A stretch of 49,042 bases of DNA from an uncultured Rothia sp. (GCA_946222285.1 CAMIIP010000012.1:1-49042); one strand, 5' to 3'. Shown: positions 7,784 through 17,665, numbered from the stretch's first letter. Notes: generated by a model not told the origin, from the sequence alone. Program-made: numbers and translations.

Positions 7784-9208
7784 TTATGCCTTAGCTTCTT
7801 TCAGCTTTTCTAGGCGATTGTGAGTGTAGTTGACCGCACCGTCTGAGGTGAAAGCTAAAAGCGCAAAAACGTGAACAGCCATCAGCACATAGACAGCGTA
7901 AATCGTTCCGTATTCAGCGTTACCGGTAAAAACGGTAAAGGCATTCACTACGAAAGAGAAGCTGAGTAAGATCAGCAAAGTTTTGCGTGATCGGGATCTG
8001 CCTCTAATGACTGAAAGAGCCAGAATAACCTGAGTGAGCGCAATAAGGATGAGAATAGCCAGAGAGATGAAACTAGAGTAGTCGGTCAAAGCTTTGATGA
8101 TACCTGAGGCGGAATCATCGATCATTTCCTGACCTTCGAGAATATAGCTATCAAGGTGCATCAGAGCGAGTCCGAGCTGGAGTAAGGCTAAGATTCCCAC
8201 ACATAAACTAGCGATCCAGACACTTAGTGGAGTTTGTTCAGAAAGCTCATGGGGGCTACGGTGATGGGAATATACAGAGCAGTGATGATCATCGGGGATT
8301 TCTTGTTGTTCTTTAACCACATCGTGAATATCGAGAATTGGGAGATGACCGTCGGTAATAATAGAGTCTCCGCCTCCGTTGCGGGATTCGTAGCCCGAGG
8401 AAAAATCTTTAATAAGGCTTGTTTTGGCGGCAGTAGGATTACAGTACTCCACGGTGTTGATCACGTAATCACGTTCTAAATCGGTATTTGCCTCAATTTT
8501 GTGGGTGACTTGCATGGTAAAGAGCGAAAGACCTACAGCTCTATCGAAGGTAGCGGCGGCTAACCAATCAACCCTGGTTCCGCCGGGAAGAACCCATCCC
8601 TGCGGCGTCTTCCAAAAACGCACGTGGTGGCGTTTGGAGGGAGAGCCATCAACTTCTTGCTGATAGGCGAAGTCTTCTTTGCGGTTGAAGAGATAGAGCG
8701 GGGAGACAGGGGCTGTCGCATAGGACTTACGTCGTAGGGTTTTGGTGATGATGCGCCAGGACGATGCCAGGGTCACTGCCTCTGCCCGGTGCCAGCCGGA
8801 ATTTTCCATGGCTTGCTGAATATCCACAGATTCACCGAGGATTCCAATATTGACGGGATCTCCCAGGAGCCCGTCACCGGTGCGGGTGCGACCGATAAAG
8901 TAATCGGGTACGTAGAGCGCCGTCATAATGCGGTGAAAACGGGGGAGAGTGAGGTAGGCGCAAATAATCCAGAAAATTAGAGCTAAGGGAATGCCCCACC
9001 AGGAATGGGTACTGGCATCAATCAGTGCTACTACTGCCAACCAGATAGATGCAATACCTGCGAAAATAAAGAAAGTTTCGTCAAACCATCCAGAAACCGC
9101 TCTTTTGGAATTGGTAAAGAACTGTTTGGAATAAGTGGTGGTAGAAGCATTTTGAGTGCTGTTATAGTGCGGATATCCCGCATCGAAAGGGCGTCTAACA
9201 CTCGCCAT
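7784..9208 (-). CDS. Membrane protein with LssY C-terminal-like domain
   Basis: A 474-residue protein. Two membrane segments lie at about 46-66 and 70-88, then a soluble LssY_C-like domain (about 115-255) with the family landmarks SPLYLFNR, RHHVRFWK, WLAAATFDRAVGLS, THKIE and DLERDYV, then about four C-terminal membrane segments after residue 325. LssY_C domains are often appended to membrane or phosphatase modules; their biochemical role is not well established. AAGGAG lies six bases before the ATG on the minus strand. A degraded paralogue lies immediately upstream on the same strand, so the locus was once a tandem pair. Function is otherwise unknown. Confidence 0.82.
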   Translation of the reverse strand: MASVRRPFDAGYPHYNSTQNASTTTYSKQFFTNSKRAVSGWFDETFFIFAGIASIWLAVVALIDASTHSWWGIPLALIFWIICAYLTLPRFHRIMTALYVPDYFIGRTRTGDGLLGDPVNIGILGESVDIQQAMENSGWHRAEAVTLASSWRIITKTLRRKSYATAPVSPLYLFNRKEDFAYQQEVDGSPSKRHHVRFWKTPQGWVLPGGTRVDWLAAATFDRAVGLSLFTMQVTHKIEANTDLERDYVINTVEYCNPTAAKTSLIKDFSSGYESRNGGGDSIITDGHLPILDIHDVVKEQQEIPDDHHCSVYSHHRSPHELSEQTPLSVWIASLCVGILALLQLGLALMHLDSYILEGQEMIDDSASGIIKALTDYSSFISLAILILIALTQVILALSVIRGRSRSRKTLLILLSFSFVVNAFTVFTGNAEYGTIYAVYVLMAVHVFALLAFTSDGAVNYTHNRLEKLKEAKA

Positions 9209-9222
9209 GAGTGCTCCTTGCT

Positions 9223-9540
9223 TTAGAAATCTTTGGGGTTGATTCTACCTAGTCCACCTTTTGATTCCATCCTGGGTAGCGCCCAGCCCGCTGGCGTTTT
9301 CCAGAACCGAACATGGTGGCGTTTAAGAGGGTTCCCATCGACTTCTAGCTGATAGGCAAAGGCCTGAATCGATTGCTAAAAAATAAACCCGGTCATTACC
9401 GTTGCGGCGACTCCTGCAAAGACAAAAAAGATGTTATCCGTTGCTCCGGCAGTAAAACGAGCGGTGGGAATAAGATGATATTTTCGTCGTTTCTTCTGCG
9501 CCTGGTTGCCTCGGTAGATAGGACCCTCTGGTTCGCTCAT
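9223..9540 (-). pseudogene. Remnant of a second LssY_C-domain membrane protein gene
   Basis: On the minus strand, an intact-looking start (ATG at 9540, reading MSEPEGPIYRG) leads into a segment ending NIFFVFAGVAATVMTGFIF and a stop (9378-9376); this resembles the first membrane segment of the neighbouring gene (FFIFAGIASIWLAVV). Directly after, 9360-9275 encode in another frame AFAYQLEVDGNPLKRHHVRF and then WKTPAGWALP, nearly identical to residues 180-208 of the neighbour. The intervening roughly 120 residues and everything downstream are gone. This is a tandem duplicate reduced by internal deletion and truncation. The N-terminal fragment could still be expressed as a short membrane peptide. 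Confidence 0.8.
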
Positions 9541-9568
9541 GCTGTTTCTACCTTTTGTGTAAAGCACA

Positions 9569-9598
9569 GGGTCGCCCGAAGAGAGAATCGGGCGACCC
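9569..9598 (-). terminator. Terminator hairpin downstream of valS
   Basis: An 11-base-pair GC-rich stem (9569-9579 with 9588-9598) with an 8-base purine loop lies 24 bases beyond the valS stop on the minus strand. It also sits just upstream of the LssY_C remnant. The T tract is weak. Confidence 0.7.
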
Positions 9599-9622
9599 AT
9601 AAATATTGATCTGCGCTAACGT

Positions 9623-12247
9623 TTATTCGGTTTCCTCGACAACCAAAACAACGTCAGAGACGGTCAATTCACCTTCACCTGCTACCAGGTTGAGTTCGCG
9701 CACGTTACCTGCTGCTTTGAGGTCGCCAATACCAGCTTCAATTCGACGAATCGAATCGACATCTGCTGTAATCGTTGCGACCTCAACCTCGGTGCGCTGC
9801 TTAACCTTGGCTTCAGATTTAGACTTACGTAGCCCACCTAACGCGATACCGATCGTGGGTAGTACTGCCACGTCGGCGTCGTCGGCAATTGCTTTATATC
9901 CGGTGTTGGTGGGCCAATTCGCGCGGTGTACCGAGCCTGCCCGCCACCAGCGCCAGACCTCGTCGGTAGCGAAGGGCAAGAAAGGAGCGAAGAGACGCAG
10001 GAGAGCGTCAAGCGTAGTAGCCAGGGCTGCCAGTACAGAAGCCTGCTCTTCCTCGTCGCGAGCGCCGTAAGCACGGTCTTTGATAAGCTCGACGAAGTCA
10101 TCGGTGAAGGACCAGAAGAAGCTTTCGCACAGCTGAAGCGCCCGGGCGTACTCGTACTTCTCAAAGCTGGCGGTGGCTTCATCAACCACGGTAGCCAGCT
10201 TAGCCAGCAGCGAGCGGTCTAGGTCATTGACGACGACGGCTGCCTGCTCGGGCGTGGTCAGTACAGAATTTTCCGTAGCGCCCAGATTGAGCACGAACTT
10301 TGAGGCGTTGAGAAGCTTGATGGCTAGGCGGCGACCAATCTTCATTTGCGCTTCATCGTAGGCGGTGTCTGCGCCCAGTCGAGCTGAAGCTGCCCAGTAG
10401 CGCACAGCATCCGAACCGTATTTTTCGAGAACTTCGTTGGGTACCACCACGTTGCCCTTGGACTTGGACATTTTCTTACGGTCGGGGTCAAGAATCCAGC
10501 CCGAAAGTGCGGTGTGCTTCCAGGGAACGGAATTTTCCAGCGAATTGGAGCGGACTACGGTGGAGAAGAGCCAGGTGCGGATGATGTCGTGGCCTTGGGG
10601 GCGCAGATCCATGGGGTAGGTTACTTGGTGAAGTTTTTCATCTACTGCCCAGCCGGTGGCGATTTGTGGAGTTAGCGATGAGGTTGCCCAGGTATCGAGA
10701 ACGTCGGGATCCGCCTGGAAACCACCGGGAATTCCGCGCTGGTCTTCGGTGAAGCCCGGTGCCGGTTCTGCTGCCGGATCAACCGGTAGCGCCTCTTCGC
10801 TGGGAACGATGGGGTTCTGGTAATCTGGCTCGCCTTCTGCATCGAGTTTGTACCAGATGGGGAAAGGCACGCCAAAGAAACGCTGGCGGGAGATGAGCCA
10901 GTCGCCGTTCAGACCCTCTACCCAGTTCTCGTAGCGGGATCGCATGAAACTGGGGTGCCATTCGATGTCGCGTCCGCGCTGGATGAGGTTTTCGCGGCGG
11001 TCTGCATCGCGGCCACCGTTGCGGATGTACCACTGGCGTGAAGCAACGATTTCTAGAGGCTTATCGCCTTTTTCGTAGAACTTGACGGGGTGGGTGATTT
11101 TCTTGGGTTCACCCTCCATCTCGCCTTCTTCAACAAGCATTTCTACTACGGCTTTTTGGGCGGAGAAGACGGTTGCACCGGCTAGTTTCTCGTAGCGTTC
11201 TTTGCCTTCAGTAGAGGTAATCCATTCGGGTACCTCGCGGGAGAAGCGACCATCGCGGCCAATGAGAGCGCGGGTGGGAAGCTGCAGTTCGCGCCACCAG
11301 GTGACGTCGGTGGTATCGCCGAAGGTGCAAATCATTGCGATACCGGCGCCCTTATCGGGCTGAGCCAGCGGGTGGGCCTTAACTTCTACCTCAACGCCGA
11401 AGAGAGGAGAGGTGACGGTGGTGCCAAAGAGCGGCTGATAACGTTCGTCATCGGGGTGAGCTACGAGGGCTACGCAGGAAGGTAGAAGCTCGGGGCGGGT
11501 GGTCTCAATCCAGACCTTTTCACCGTCGGGGCGGTGGAAGGAAATGCGGTGGTAAGCGCCGTCGCGCTCTTTGTCTTCTAGCTCTGCCTGGGCGACGGCG
11601 GTGCGGAAGGTAACGTCCCACATGGTAGGTGCTTCTGCCATGTAGGCATCGCCGGATTTGAGGTCGTTGAGGAAAGCGAGCTGGGATACCTTGCGGGAGT
11701 GCGCATCGATGGTGCGGTAGGAGTGCGACCAATCAACGGATAAGCCGAGTGTGGTGAAGAGGCGTTCAAAGACTTTTTCGTCTTCGGTGGCTAGGGTCTC
11801 GCACAGTTCAATAAAGTTGCGACGGGAAATACGGGGCCAATCGCGCTGATTTTTAGCGGGTTGCGCAGGAGCCTGAAACTCAGGGTCATAGGGGATAGCG
11901 GGGTCGCACAGAACGCCGTAATAATTCTGAACGCGGCGTTCGGTGGGCAGACCGTTATCGTCCCAGCCCAGCGGGTAGAAAACGTTCTTTCCCTTCATGC
12001 GCTGATAGCGAGCGATCACATCGGTTTGTGTGTAAGAGAACATATGACCAACGTGCAAAGAACCGGAAGCAGTCGGTGGCGGAGTGTCGATGGAATAGAC
12101 CTCTTCGCGGGTGGTTTCGCGATCAAAAGCGTAGGTTTTCTCGGACTCCCAACGGGAGGAGAGTTTCTCTTCGAGACCTTCGAGCGCGGGACGGTCAGGA
12201 ACATTGATTGTAATGGGCGAGTCTGAGCCCTGAATATTTTCAGCCAT
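9623..12247 (-). CDS. valS: Valine--tRNA ligase
   Basis: An 874-residue class I aminoacyl-tRNA synthetase that charges tRNA-Val. The HIGH-type signature is PTASGSLHVGH (HVGH at 65-68) and the second signature is KMSKS at 592-596 (KKMSKSKGN). The CP1 editing domain lies between, and the anticodon-binding domain follows the KMSKS loop. The DDNGLPTERRVQ segment places it in the actinobacterial/archaeal-like ValS subgroup. No T-box was seen upstream; a short 160-base divergent spacer separates it from the SDR gene. It appears monocistronic. Confidence 0.95.
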   Translation of the reverse strand: MAENIQGSDSPITINVPDRPALEGLEEKLSSRWESEKTYAFDRETTREEVYSIDTPPPTASGSLHVGHMFSYTQTDVIARYQRMKGKNVFYPLGWDDNGLPTERRVQNYYGVLCDPAIPYDPEFQAPAQPAKNQRDWPRISRRNFIELCETLATEDEKVFERLFTTLGLSVDWSHSYRTIDAHSRKVSQLAFLNDLKSGDAYMAEAPTMWDVTFRTAVAQAELEDKERDGAYHRISFHRPDGEKVWIETTRPELLPSCVALVAHPDDERYQPLFGTTVTSPLFGVEVEVKAHPLAQPDKGAGIAMICTFGDTTDVTWWRELQLPTRALIGRDGRFSREVPEWITSTEGKERYEKLAGATVFSAQKAVVEMLVEEGEMEGEPKKITHPVKFYEKGDKPLEIVASRQWYIRNGGRDADRRENLIQRGRDIEWHPSFMRSRYENWVEGLNGDWLISRQRFFGVPFPIWYKLDAEGEPDYQNPIVPSEEALPVDPAAEPAPGFTEDQRGIPGGFQADPDVLDTWATSSLTPQIATGWAVDEKLHQVTYPMDLRPQGHDIIRTWLFSTVVRSNSLENSVPWKHTALSGWILDPDRKKMSKSKGNVVVPNEVLEKYGSDAVRYWAASARLGADTAYDEAQMKIGRRLAIKLLNASKFVLNLGATENSVLTTPEQAAVVVNDLDRSLLAKLATVVDEATASFEKYEYARALQLCESFFWSFTDDFVELIKDRAYGARDEEEQASVLAALATTLDALLRLFAPFLPFATDEVWRWWRAGSVHRANWPTNTGYKAIADDADVAVLPTIGIALGGLRKSKSEAKVKQRTEVEVATITADVDSIRRIEAGIGDLKAAGNVRELNLVAGEGELTVSDVVLVVEETE

Positions 12248-12408
12248 AGGGTTTATTCTCTCATGGCTGCAGAGATCGAGCCTGAAAGCAACCTTTTGTC
12301 TTCTCTCACCTACATTTCAAGTCACATATGCTTAATAAAACGCTAGTTAATGGTGTCTTTGTCGCTTTTCACTTCAGCGGTGATTCTTGTGCGGATAGGG
12401 TGGAGTTT

Positions 12409-13203
12409 ATGGAAATCTCTGATATGCCCGCGAATCCTTTTTCTTCCGATGCACAGAGCGGCAAGATTGCGGTGGTCTCGGGAGCATCGTCAGGTATCGG
12501 TCGGGCAACAGCTACTCTGATGCGCGCCACAGGCTGGACAGTCTATGGGGTAGCTCGTAGAGCCGATCACCTCAACGACCTAGCAAAGCAGACCGGTGTG
12601 ATTCCTTGCCCTCTCGATATTACAGATGCTGACGCCGTTCAACAGAGGACCGAAAAAATTTTGCAGGAAACCGGGGGAGTCGTGAACGCTCTAGTGAATA
12701 TCTCAGGTGGGGCTCGTGGCGCAGATACCGTGGCAGATGCAAATCCTGCAGGCTGGCGAACCATGTTTGAAGTCAATGTGCTCGGTACCCTCAATATGAC
12801 CCGTGCTTTCCTTCCTGCCCTGCGTGCTTGCGGCGAAGGGACCGTTCTTAATCTCACCTCCACCGCGGCAGAGCACGGCTATGAGGGCGGCGCTGGCTAT
12901 AATGCTGCTAAATTCGGTGAGAGGGGAATGACCGAGGCTTTGCGTCTTGAAGAAGCAGAGAATAATATTCGGGTTATTGAAGTATCGCCGGGCATGGTTC
13001 ATACCGAAGAATTTTCACTCAATCGGCTCGGCTCTCCTGAGGCTGCTGAGAAAGTCTACGCTGGCGTTGAGAAGCCGCTCACTGCACAAGACGTAGCCCA
13101 AACAGTTACTTTTGCCCTGAACATTTCACACCATATTGATTTAGATCGTATTACCATGCGCCCCGTTGCGCAGGCTTCGCAGTTTAAGGTCATTAGAAAG
13201 TAG
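12409..13203 (+). CDS. SDR-family NAD(P)-dependent oxidoreductase
   Basis: A classical short-chain dehydrogenase/reductase of about 264 residues. It shows the nucleotide-binding SGASSGIG motif near the N terminus, NISGG, the catalytic Ser in LTSTAAEHGY and the Tyr-x3-Lys pair in YNAAKFG. The likely start is ATG 12409 (after GGGTGGAG) or ATG 12424; an in-frame ATG at 12328 would add 27 atypical residues. The substrate cannot be named from sequence; the closest general class is the YdfG-like serine/3-hydroxy acid dehydrogenases. It ends six bases before the chelatase gene, so the two may be co-transcribed. Confidence 0.85.
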   Translation: MEISDMPANPFSSDAQSGKIAVVSGASSGIGRATATLMRATGWTVYGVARRADHLNDLAKQTGVIPCPLDITDADAVQQRTEKILQETGGVVNALVNISGGARGADTVADANPAGWRTMFEVNVLGTLNMTRAFLPALRACGEGTVLNLTSTAAEHGYEGGAGYNAAKFGERGMTEALRLEEAENNIRVIEVSPGMVHTEEFSLNRLGSPEAAEKVYAGVEKPLTAQDVAQTVTFALNISHHIDLDRITMRPVAQASQFKVIRK

Positions 13204-13209
13204 GCAACT

Positions 13210-13941
13210 ATGCCGATTAATATTATTGCTACAGCTCACGGTACAGACAGTACCGAGGGTCGGGACACCATTGACTCGATGATCAAGTGCTTACAGCTAA
13301 AGCTGGCAAATCGTTTGGGCCCGTTACTCCATATTTATGAAGCGTATGTCGATGTGCAGATTCCGGAACTGGGAGAGGTTTTGGAAGCCTTGCCCTCTGA
13401 CGATCAGACCATTATTTTACCGCTCCTGCTTTCTACCGGCTATCATATGCAGGTAGATATGAAAGAGGCTGCTAAGAATTCAGGGATTGAAAATATTTCT
13501 ATCGCCGATTCCCTGGGACCCTCGCATCATCTGGCACAACTCATGCACCATCGTCTGATAGAGAAAGGCTGGCGCCCTGGAGATAGGGTAGTGATGGCCG
13601 CTGCGGGTTCTTCGCGCGGTGAAGGGCAAGACGCCGTAGCACGTCAGTGTGCCATGCTCTCCAACGAACTGGCTCAAGATATTACCTTTGGTTTTGTGGC
13701 CGATATTGAACCGAGAATCGGTCAGGTCTTAGAACAAGCGGTAGCAGAGAAGACCGATGAGAATGAAAACATTTTTGTTGCCACCTACCTTCTGGGACGC
13801 GGGGTGTTTGATACTAAGCTCAGTCACTTGGCAGCCACACACGGAGCAATCTCTGCCGATCCGCTAATGATTCCAAGGGACGAGAGCGCTTGCGATACGA
13901 TAATCGCTTGCGCTCTCGATAACCTGGACCGAATTGACTAA
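13210..13941 (+). CDS. Sirohydrochlorin chelatase (CbiX/SirB-like)
   Basis: A 243-residue protein built of two CbiX-like halves. The first half keeps the metal-binding histidines His10 (ATAHGT) and His79 (STGYHMQ); the second half has GSSRGEG where the first has the His motif, so only one active site is expected. It would insert Fe2+ into sirohydrochlorin to finish siroheme for NirB, encoded 1.1 kb downstream. It lies six bases after an SDR gene and is convergent with sumT. A cobaltochelatase activity cannot be excluded, but no cobalamin genes are nearby. Confidence 0.82.
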   Translation: MPINIIATAHGTDSTEGRDTIDSMIKCLQLKLANRLGPLLHIYEAYVDVQIPELGEVLEALPSDDQTIILPLLLSTGYHMQVDMKEAAKNSGIENISIADSLGPSHHLAQLMHHRLIEKGWRPGDRVVMAAAGSSRGEGQDAVARQCAMLSNELAQDITFGFVADIEPRIGQVLEQAVAEKTDENENIFVATYLLGRGVFDTKLSHLAATHGAISADPLMIPRDESACDTIIACALDNLDRID

Positions 13942-13963
13942 AAAACAGCAGAAGCCCCCTTTT

Positions 13964-14009
13964 GAGGCCTTCAACGCTCACTTACCTATCAGTGGGTTTT
14001 GAAGGCCTC
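13964..14009. terminator. Convergent terminator overlapping the end of sumT
   Basis: An 11-base-pair perfect stem (13964-13974 with 13999-14009) encloses a 24-base loop that itself can pair (CACT/AGTG). Its right arm lies in the last codons of the minus-strand sumT gene, so the fold would form in transcripts from either side. It serves the chelatase and sumT genes. Confidence 0.6.
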
Positions 14010-15014
14010 AGCCATGATCTCTTGACGACGCTCACCGGCTAGAGCGCAGACCCGTCCGACGGTGATCACCGAAGGTGGTTTGATGACTCCGAAGAGCTCT
14101 CGACAATCACCGAGCGTAGAAAAATACTCGCATTGGCCCTGTCTGAAACCATCGTGGACTACGACCACCGGCATCTGTTTGGTGACACCGTTTGCTATCA
14201 GACCGGCTACAGTGTGGGGCAGAGTTTTAGTGCCCATGAGAATCGAGACGGTCCCTCCGTCTGCCAAGAAATGGGCGAGATGCTCTAATTCTGAATCTGA
14301 TAGAGGGTTATGCGCGGAGACTACCGTGAACATATGAGAGACCCCCCGCAGTGTCAGCGGCACACCAGCAAGAGCCGGTACAGCAATAGAGGAGGTAACT
14401 CCCGAATACACAGTCACAGGAATTTCTGCTTCTTGACAGATAAAAAATTCCTCAGCGCCGCGCCCAAAGACATAAGGGTCACCACCTTTGAGGCGGGCAA
14501 CCTTTTTCCCCTGACGCGCGTAGGTGAGCATGAGAGCATCAATCTCGGATTGCGGCACTCGATGTTTTCCAGGAACTTTACCCACATCAATAATCGTGGC
14601 GTGAGGAGCCCATGACTCTACATCTTTTTGCGGAGCAAGATGGTCTAATAGAACTACATCGGACTGAGCTAAGGCGTTTAGCGCGTGGCGCGTCAGCAGG
14701 CCAGAATCACCGGGCCCTGCTCCGATAAGAAAAACTTCACCTTTTATATCGGCGGGTTTTTCATTATCGATCAGAATGAGCACACCGGGTAAAGCCCGCT
14801 TGACCGACTCTTTCCAAGCCCGCGCGTCGTCCGAGTCCGAATCAACACACAGAACCGCACACGAGGGCGCCCCCTGAACCTGAGAAAGCTCCTCGGGGCG
14901 GTGAACCTGTTGAACCTGGCTACACTTTCCATACTTAAGCGCCACCCGGGAAGTACGTTCTGGTGCGCCACACAGCACCACAGAACTATCACTAAAATCT
15001 AAATCAACGAACAA
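13989..15014 (-). CDS. Uroporphyrinogen-III C-methyltransferase with N-terminal extension
   Basis: The C-terminal 250 residues are a canonical SumT/CobA SAM-dependent methyltransferase: GAGPGD (98-103), RLKGGDPYVFGRG (174-186) and YSGVTSSIAVPALAGVPLT. It converts uroporphyrinogen III to precorrin-2, the first committed step to siroheme. The first 90 residues are not part of the methyltransferase fold. They might be a degenerate relative of the CysG N-terminal domain, since no GxGxxG nucleotide motif is seen. The gene lies 17 bases downstream of nirB on the same strand, indicating one transcript. Family names in use include cobA, sumT and cysG. Confidence 0.9.
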   Translation of the reverse strand: MFVDLDFSDSSVVLCGAPERTSRVALKYGKCSQVQQVHRPEELSQVQGAPSCAVLCVDSDSDDARAWKESVKRALPGVLILIDNEKPADIKGEVFLIGAGPGDSGLLTRHALNALAQSDVVLLDHLAPQKDVESWAPHATIIDVGKVPGKHRVPQSEIDALMLTYARQGKKVARLKGGDPYVFGRGAEEFFICQEAEIPVTVYSGVTSSIAVPALAGVPLTLRGVSHMFTVVSAHNPLSDSELEHLAHFLADGGTVSILMGTKTLPHTVAGLIANGVTKQMPVVVVHDGFRQGQCEYFSTLGDCRELFGVIKPPSVITVGRVCALAGERRQEIMAEAFKTH

Positions 15015-15031
15015 AGGATATCCCTCAGACT

Positions 15032-17665
15032 CTAGCGGGGCTGGCCAACGGGGATCTTAGCCCCAGACACCAATACAGGTCCGTCTCCGCGCTCATGAGC
15101 GGCAATCTCCTCCTGGGTCGCAGGCCGAATCTGCTCCCGCTCCAGCACATACATACGAGAGCCTTCATCCTGAGCATCTGGCTTGTTGACAAAGGCACGG
15201 AACCGCTTGAGGCGGGCAGGGTCTTTGAGAGTTGCGAGCCACTCATCTTCATAGGAGTTCACATGACGCTCAGCCTCAGCTTCCAACTCCGCACAAATAC
15301 CTAAAGAGTCATCAATAATGACAGCACGTAAATGCTCAATAGCATCCCCAAACTGCTCATCTAAATCTTCGGCCCAGCGAGCCGTGCGCTGAAGTCGATC
15401 AGCGGTACGGATGTAATACATGAGGTAACGATCGGTGTACTTGATCAGGGTTTCCTTATCTAAATCGGTCGCAAAAAGCCTCCCGTGAGCCGGATTAGCG
15501 CCACCATTACCGGCAAAATAAAGATTCCATCCCTTAGCCGTGGCAATCACGCCAACGTCCTTGTTCTGCGCTTCAGCACATTCACGGTTACAACCCACCA
15601 CACCCATCTTGAACTTGTGGGGAGAACGCAAACCTCGGTAACGATTCTCTAGCTCAATAGCAAAAGTCGTTGAATCCTGCACACCAAAGCGGCACCAAGA
15701 AGAACCAATACAAGACTTCACGTTACGCAAGGATTTACCGTAAGCCTGACCAGACTCAAATCCCGCATCCACAAAACGTTGCCAAATTTCAGGAAGCTGC
15801 TCCAACCGGGCACCGTACAGACCAATGCGTTGAGCACCATTGATTTTGGTATACAGTCCGTAATCCTTAGCAACATCGGCAATTACTCCGAGCTTTTCCG
15901 GAGTAATCTCACCCCCGGGAATACGAGGAATAACACCGTAGGTGCCATCCTTTTGCATATTGGCAAGGTTACGATCATTCGTTTCCTGAAGAGTGCCCCG
16001 CCCCTGATCCAAGACATAAGAATTCCGAGTCGAGGCAAGAATCGAAGCCACCGTAGGCTTACAAATCGCACAACCGTCGTCACCCCGACCAAAACGTTTC
16101 AGAATCGAGGGAAAATCATCGTAATCAGTTGCCTTGATTGCCGCAAACAACTCAGCCCGAGAGAAGCTAAAATGCTCGCACAGAGCCGTGCTGAGTGTCT
16201 TACCCAGCTTCTTCATCTCCTGAACCAAAGTCTTCTGAATCATGGGCACACACGAACCACACTGAGTACCAGCGGTCGTTGCAGACTTCAACGATGCGAC
16301 GTCCTGATTACCCTCAGCAATAGATCCGCGAATTTCCCCGAAAGAAATATTGTTACAAGAGCACAAAATAGCATCATCGGGCGCCTCAGTATCAGGAGCT
16401 CCCTCACCACCTGCAGCAGAGAGAAAAGCCGCCGCTTCAGCCGGTAATTCCCTACCCACCAGCGGTTTGAGCTGATCAAAAGGAGAAGCATCACCCACAA
16501 ACACACCACCGAGCAGAGTCTTCGCATCGGCAGAGAGCACAATCTTCTGATAAATCTTCTGAGAGGGATCAATATATTTGACCTCTAACGCGCCTTTAGC
16601 AGAAGCCCGACGATCGCCAAAACCTCCCACCTCCAGCCCCGAAAACTTCAGCTTAGTTGCAATATCAAACTCTTCAACAAAGGCATCACCACCGTTGAGA
16701 TTCTTGGCTACCGCATCAGCCATCAGATTAGCCGGTGCTACTAACCCCCAGGTTCGCCCCAGAACACAGGCCACCTCACCGATAGCCCAAATATGTTCAT
16801 CTTGACTCTGGCAATGATTATTGACGATGACGCCGCCGCGCTCGCCGATTGTTAGACCGGCATCGCGTGCTAGCTGATCGTTGGCTCGTATGCCTGCTGC
16901 CATGCACACTAAATCGGCATCGAGCTGGTGAACATCAGCTTCATCTCCCATACCATCTGCAACGGAGACCGAAACGACTTCGCCTTGCGCATCTCTGTTG
17001 ATAGTGGAGATGAAAGCTCCCGTTTCTACCTCAATTCCTGCTTCGCGTATGAGACTGTTGACGAGGTTTCCGCCGCCCTGATCTACCTCAATGGAGAGTA
17101 GCCATGAGGCTACATCCAATATGGTTGCTTCCGCTCCAAGATCGCGTAGTCCTTCGGCGGCTTCAAGACCGAGGAGTCCGCCACCGACGACGATGGTGCG
17201 GGGGGCGCGTCCGAGTTTTGCTTTCAGTCGCGCCACTTCAGAGACCATGGTTTGTACATCTTCAATAGTGCGGAAAACATGGGCATTCTCAGCGCCGGGA
17301 ATAGGAATTTTTACAGCTCGTGAGCCGGTAGCAAGAACCAGCTCATCATAGGGGTAGATTTCTCCATCGTTGGCTGCAACGGTACGTTCTGCACGGTTAA
17401 TAGAAGTGGCTCGGACACCTTTGTGAAGGTTGACCCTAGAGTCTTCCCATATCTCAGGGTTTGCAAGGGTGAGGTCTTTAGATGGTTCCTTAAAAAGCTG
17501 TTCCAGAGCAACCCGGTCATAAGGAACGTGGTTTTCTTCCGACAGTACCGTAATGCGGTCTTCTTCTGGTGACTGTTGGAGGAATGTGCGGACAAAACGC
17601 CAAGCGGCAGGGCCTCCGCCTATGACGAGAATGTTTCGATGTTCCTGTGCATATTTTTCAGCCAT
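15032..17665 (-). CDS. nirB: Nitrite reductase (NADH) large subunit
   Basis: An 877-residue siroheme- and Fe-S-dependent nitrite reductase that reduces nitrite to ammonia in the cytoplasm. Domains in order are an FAD/NAD pyridine-nucleotide-disulfide oxidoreductase (VIGGGPA near 14; TIVVGGGLLGLEAA near 157-170), a BFD-like [2Fe-2S] domain (Cys435, Cys437, Cys469, Cys472), ferredoxin-like half domains, and the siroheme/[4Fe-4S] ligands Cys652-x5-Cys658 and Cys692-x3-Cys696. The start is ATG 17665, where homology to the family begins; an upstream in-frame ATG at 17896 would add 77 residues from the AT-rich promoter. It is divergent from nirD and followed by sumT. Confidence 0.95.
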   Translation of the reverse strand: MAEKYAQEHRNILVIGGGPAAWRFVRTFLQQSPEEDRITVLSEENHVPYDRVALEQLFKEPSKDLTLANPEIWEDSRVNLHKGVRATSINRAERTVAANDGEIYPYDELVLATGSRAVKIPIPGAENAHVFRTIEDVQTMVSEVARLKAKLGRAPRTIVVGGGLLGLEAAEGLRDLGAEATILDVASWLLSIEVDQGGGNLVNSLIREAGIEVETGAFISTINRDAQGEVVSVSVADGMGDEADVHQLDADLVCMAAGIRANDQLARDAGLTIGERGGVIVNNHCQSQDEHIWAIGEVACVLGRTWGLVAPANLMADAVAKNLNGGDAFVEEFDIATKLKFSGLEVGGFGDRRASAKGALEVKYIDPSQKIYQKIVLSADAKTLLGGVFVGDASPFDQLKPLVGRELPAEAAAFLSAAGGEGAPDTEAPDDAILCSCNNISFGEIRGSIAEGNQDVASLKSATTAGTQCGSCVPMIQKTLVQEMKKLGKTLSTALCEHFSFSRAELFAAIKATDYDDFPSILKRFGRGDDGCAICKPTVASILASTRNSYVLDQGRGTLQETNDRNLANMQKDGTYGVIPRIPGGEITPEKLGVIADVAKDYGLYTKINGAQRIGLYGARLEQLPEIWQRFVDAGFESGQAYGKSLRNVKSCIGSSWCRFGVQDSTTFAIELENRYRGLRSPHKFKMGVVGCNRECAEAQNKDVGVIATAKGWNLYFAGNGGANPAHGRLFATDLDKETLIKYTDRYLMYYIRTADRLQRTARWAEDLDEQFGDAIEHLRAVIIDDSLGICAELEAEAERHVNSYEDEWLATLKDPARLKRFRAFVNKPDAQDEGSRMYVLEREQIRPATQEEIAAHERGDGPVLVSGAKIPVGQPR

